Shown in pieces: positions 6,180-7,338 of a DNA stretch of 7,338 nucleotides. Position numbers and translations under genes: made by a program. Each line of letters starts with the position of its first letter. Position 1 is the first letter of the stretch. The notes beneath the pieces were generated by a model. The model was not told the DNA's origin. It saw only the letters and a program-made list of their open reading frames with translations, and did no database searches. This stretch comes from an uncultured bacterium (GTDB taxonomy: Bacteria > Cyanobacteriota > Vampirovibrionia > Gastranaerophilales > Gastranaerophilaceae): the NCBI GenBank assembly GCA_902765655.1, contig CACXAK010000071.1, positions 1 through 7,338 of the forward strand, read 5' to 3'.

Positions 6180-6931
6180 TCCGTATCTAATCCGTATAAA
6201 ATTTTACTCTTATTATATATTAATGAGTCCGATGAATTTATATATTTCGGCGTTTGTCCGCTTTCTAGTGCTCTTGCGCCAAATGCGACGTACTGACCGT
6301 TTTCGTTTCGGATAGGAATTATAAGGCGGCTGCGGAATCTGTCTATGTATCCGCCTTTTTCGCTTTTCAGTATTAACCCCGCTTTTTCAAGTACGTCGTT
6401 AGAAAAATCTTTTCGTAATTCATCATACAATGTTGAAAAACCTTTTGGGGCAACTCCAAGATGAAATTTTTTGATAATATCCGAACCGATACCGCGTTTT
6501 GACAGATATTTTAGAGCATCCTGTGCATTGTCTGCTTTTTCTCTCAAAAGCAAATCATGGTAGATTTCTGCTGCAATTGCGGTTGCATTGAGCATCTGTT
6601 CTTTAAGTTCTCTGGAGGACCCATCGGATTTATGAGTTTTTGGAACTTCAAGCCCAAATTTTTCGGCTAATTCTTCAATAACTTCGCGAAACTCCATGTT
6701 TTTTGTTTTCATGATTAATTTTATTGCATCTCCGCCTTCCCCACAGCTGAAACATTTATAAATTCCCATTGAAGGCGTAACGCAAAATGACGGATTTTTA
6801 TCTTTATGAAAAGGGCATAAACCCCAATAAGAATTCCCGCGTTTTTTCAGCACGACCTGTTCGGATACAACATCAACAATATCTAACCGGCTTTTAATAT
6901 CTTGTATTAATTCGTCCCATGTTCCAGCCAT
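6161..6931 (-). CDS. dnaG: DNA primase, N-terminal fragment (truncated by deletion/frameshift)
   Basis: DnaG makes the RNA primers for replication. This 256-residue piece starts at ATG 6931 and holds the CHC2 zinc-binding domain, with ligands C39, H42, C60 and C63 in LCPFHKDK and YKCFSCGEGGDAI. It then has the start of the catalytic core, including FGARALE, TPKYINSSDS and KILYGLDT. After LYGLDT the frame runs six residues into TAA. Homologs have about 30-35 more residues here, including the VEGYMD motif with the catalytic Toprim glutamate, before the (S)xGTALT stretch, which in this sequence resumes in another frame only 8 nt later. So about 90-100 nt, not a multiple of three, is missing. No Shine-Dalgarno site is present; a -10 box 6 nt before the ATG predicts a leaderless mRNA. 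dnaG is normally single-copy and essential, so an assembly error is the likeliest cause; a true pseudogene is the alternative. Confidence 0.93.
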   Translation of the reverse strand: MAGTWDELIQDIKSRLDIVDVVSEQVVLKKRGNSYWGLCPFHKDKNPSFCVTPSMGIYKCFSCGEGGDAIKLIMKTKNMEFREVIEELAEKFGLEVPKTHKSDGSSRELKEQMLNATAIAAEIYHDLLLREKADNAQDALKYLSKRGIGSDIIKKFHLGVAPKGFSTLYDELRKDFSNDVLEKAGLILKSEKGGYIDRFRSRLIIPIRNENGQYVAFGARALESGQTPKYINSSDSLIYNKSKILYGLDTDLAEQH

Positions 6932-6937
6932 AATGAA

Positions 6938-6967
6938 ATTGTAACACTAATATACAGTTTTTGTAAG
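6938..6967 (-). promoter_or_regulatory. dnaG-rpoD operon promoter, predicted leaderless
   Basis: On the minus strand CTTACA (6967-6962) lies 18 nt before TACAAT (6943-6938). The TACAAT box carries an extended -10 (TGTTACAAT). Six nt (TTCATT) then separate it from the ATG at 6931, exactly the spacing seen at lepA. No ribosome binding site lies between. Confidence 0.6.
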
Positions 6968-6997
6968 GTCAGCAAAAATAATCCTATAAGAGTATGA

Positions 6998-7037
6998 TAC
7001 TTAAGGCGCTAAGGCACTAAGATACTAGGGCCTTAAG
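6998..7037 (+). repeat. 8-bp tandem repeat array B (five units)
   Basis: Five consecutive octamers in register: TACTTAAG, GCGCTAAG, GCACTAAG, ATACTAGG, GCCTTAAG. GCACTAAG and ATACTAGG are identical to units of array A. CTTAAGGC (7000-7007) and GCCTTAAG (7030-7037) form a perfect 8-bp inverted repeat, and an inverted partial unit CTTAGTG sits at 7048-7054. The array lies in the divergent dnaG/secA intergenic region, upstream of both promoters. Confidence 0.7.
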
Positions 7038-7072
7038 ATTTTATTACCTTAGTGGATGATTGTCTTTAAAAA

Positions 7073-7102
7073 TTGTTGCCTTTTCTATGTTTATGGTAAA
7101 CT
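7073..7102 (+). promoter_or_regulatory. Possible secA promoter
   Basis: An extended -10 TGGTAAACT (7094-7102) has a weak -35 TTGTTG (7073-7078) at 18 nt. An alternative -10 is TAATAT at 7105-7110. The leader carries GAGGAGAGG (7119-7127), about 10 nt before the ATG at 7138. Confidence 0.3.
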
Positions 7103-7137
7103 TTTAATATATAAACTTGAGGAGAGGTATCTTAGTT

Positions 7138-7248
7138 ATGTTAAAGTGGTTACTGAAAATATTGGGCGACCCGAATGAGAAGAAAATTAAAGCAATGATG
7201 GGCATTGTTGATCATATAAATGCACTTGAACCGGAATTTGCAGCGTAA
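7138..7248 (+). CDS. secA: Preprotein translocase ATPase SecA, first 36 residues only
   Basis: From ATG 7138 the frame encodes MLKWLLKILGDPNEKKIK, then AMMGIVDHINALEPEFAA, then TAA. This matches the SecA N-terminus (M-L--L-K-I-GD-NE+K-K-----V--IN-LEPEF--LSD), which in homologs continues for some 800-900 residues. SecA is the motor that pushes unfolded secretory proteins through SecYEG. A good ribosome site (GAGGAGAGG) supports the start. After EPEFAA no frame continues the expected LSD-E-L--KT-EF- sequence, and base composition rises sharply, so the true gene probably ends here because the sequence switches to unrelated DNA. The match is over a short stretch but distinctive. Confidence 0.82.
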   Translation: MLKWLLKILGDPNEKKIKAMMGIVDHINALEPEFAA

Positions 7249-7338
7249 CGTTGTGCATGCGCAGCATTTTTTGATACTGGTGCACAGGGGAAGCATCGGA
7301 GTGAGCCAGGATGTTTACCAAATCGCTGCGGCTCGGCG
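7249..7338. other. GC-richer tail unrelated to SecA; possible chimeric end
   Basis: The last 90 bases are about 56% G+C (50 of 90 by my count), against roughly one-third in the rest of the window. Both strands have stop-free frames, for example on the minus strand SRSDLVNILAHSDASPVHQY, which looks protein-like but which I do not recognise. The switch happens at or just before the in-frame TAA of secA. This fits a chimeric contig end or an insertion junction. Confidence 0.55.

Noticed and set aside
6161..6190. Programmed ribosomal frameshift in dnaG
   Set aside because: No slippery sequence is apparent, and a shift could not restore the roughly 30 residues, including the catalytic glutamate, that are absent from the DNA.
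7246..7248. Simple nonsense mutation in secA
   Set aside because: The sequence after the stop does not resemble SecA in any frame and differs in base composition, so a single base change does not explain it.

Overview
The window is an AT-rich bacterial segment of roughly one-third G+C. It carries housekeeping genes (dnaG, rpoD, lepA, the start of secA) and a small accessory region. The primary sigma factor has a cyanobacterial-style region 1.2 ([16 protein letters not shown]), and the genome is AT-rich with divergent small proteins. This would fit a non-photosynthetic relative of Cyanobacteria (Gastranaerophilales/Melainabacteria type). That placement is inference at moderate confidence; no 16S rRNA is present.

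Layout. Bases 1-236 (minus) hold the 5' end of a UvrD/RecB-like helicase whose Walker A motif is degenerate. It diverges from a 75-aa winged-helix protein (395-622, plus), which ends at a good terminator. Two paralogous unknown proteins follow (791-1201 and 1414-1812, both minus). They are about 61% identical over their last 62 residues, and both end in GPFADLFA. Each is its own transcription unit with a matching candidate operator, leader and terminator. Bases 1813-2166 hold no gene but contain a tandem 8-bp repeat family and nested inverted repeats. The minus-strand housekeeping block is then dnaG (6931 to 5136), rpoD (5135 to 4044), a strong terminator, and lepA (3969 to 2167) with its own promoter. 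The start of secA (7138, plus) diverges from dnaG.

How the genes relate. dnaG and rpoD are a classic pair: the primase stop codon directly abuts the sigma start codon. LepA (EF4, ribosome-associated GTPase) and SecA (secretion ATPase) are ordinary housekeeping neighbours.

Points of interest. (1) The two paralogous transcription units are duplicated with their regulatory DNA; their function is unknown. (2) Promoters of lepA and dnaG place a -10 box exactly 6 nt before the ATG, predicting leaderless mRNAs, while the accessory genes have strong Shine-Dalgarno sites. (3) An 8-bp repeat, typified by GCACTAAG, occurs as in-register arrays at three sites. (4) dnaG is broken by a deletion of about 90-100 nt that removes the catalytic Toprim glutamate motif, and secA stops after 36 codons and runs into a GC-richer unrelated tail. 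Both genes are normally essential, so assembly or chimera error is the leading explanation for (4).
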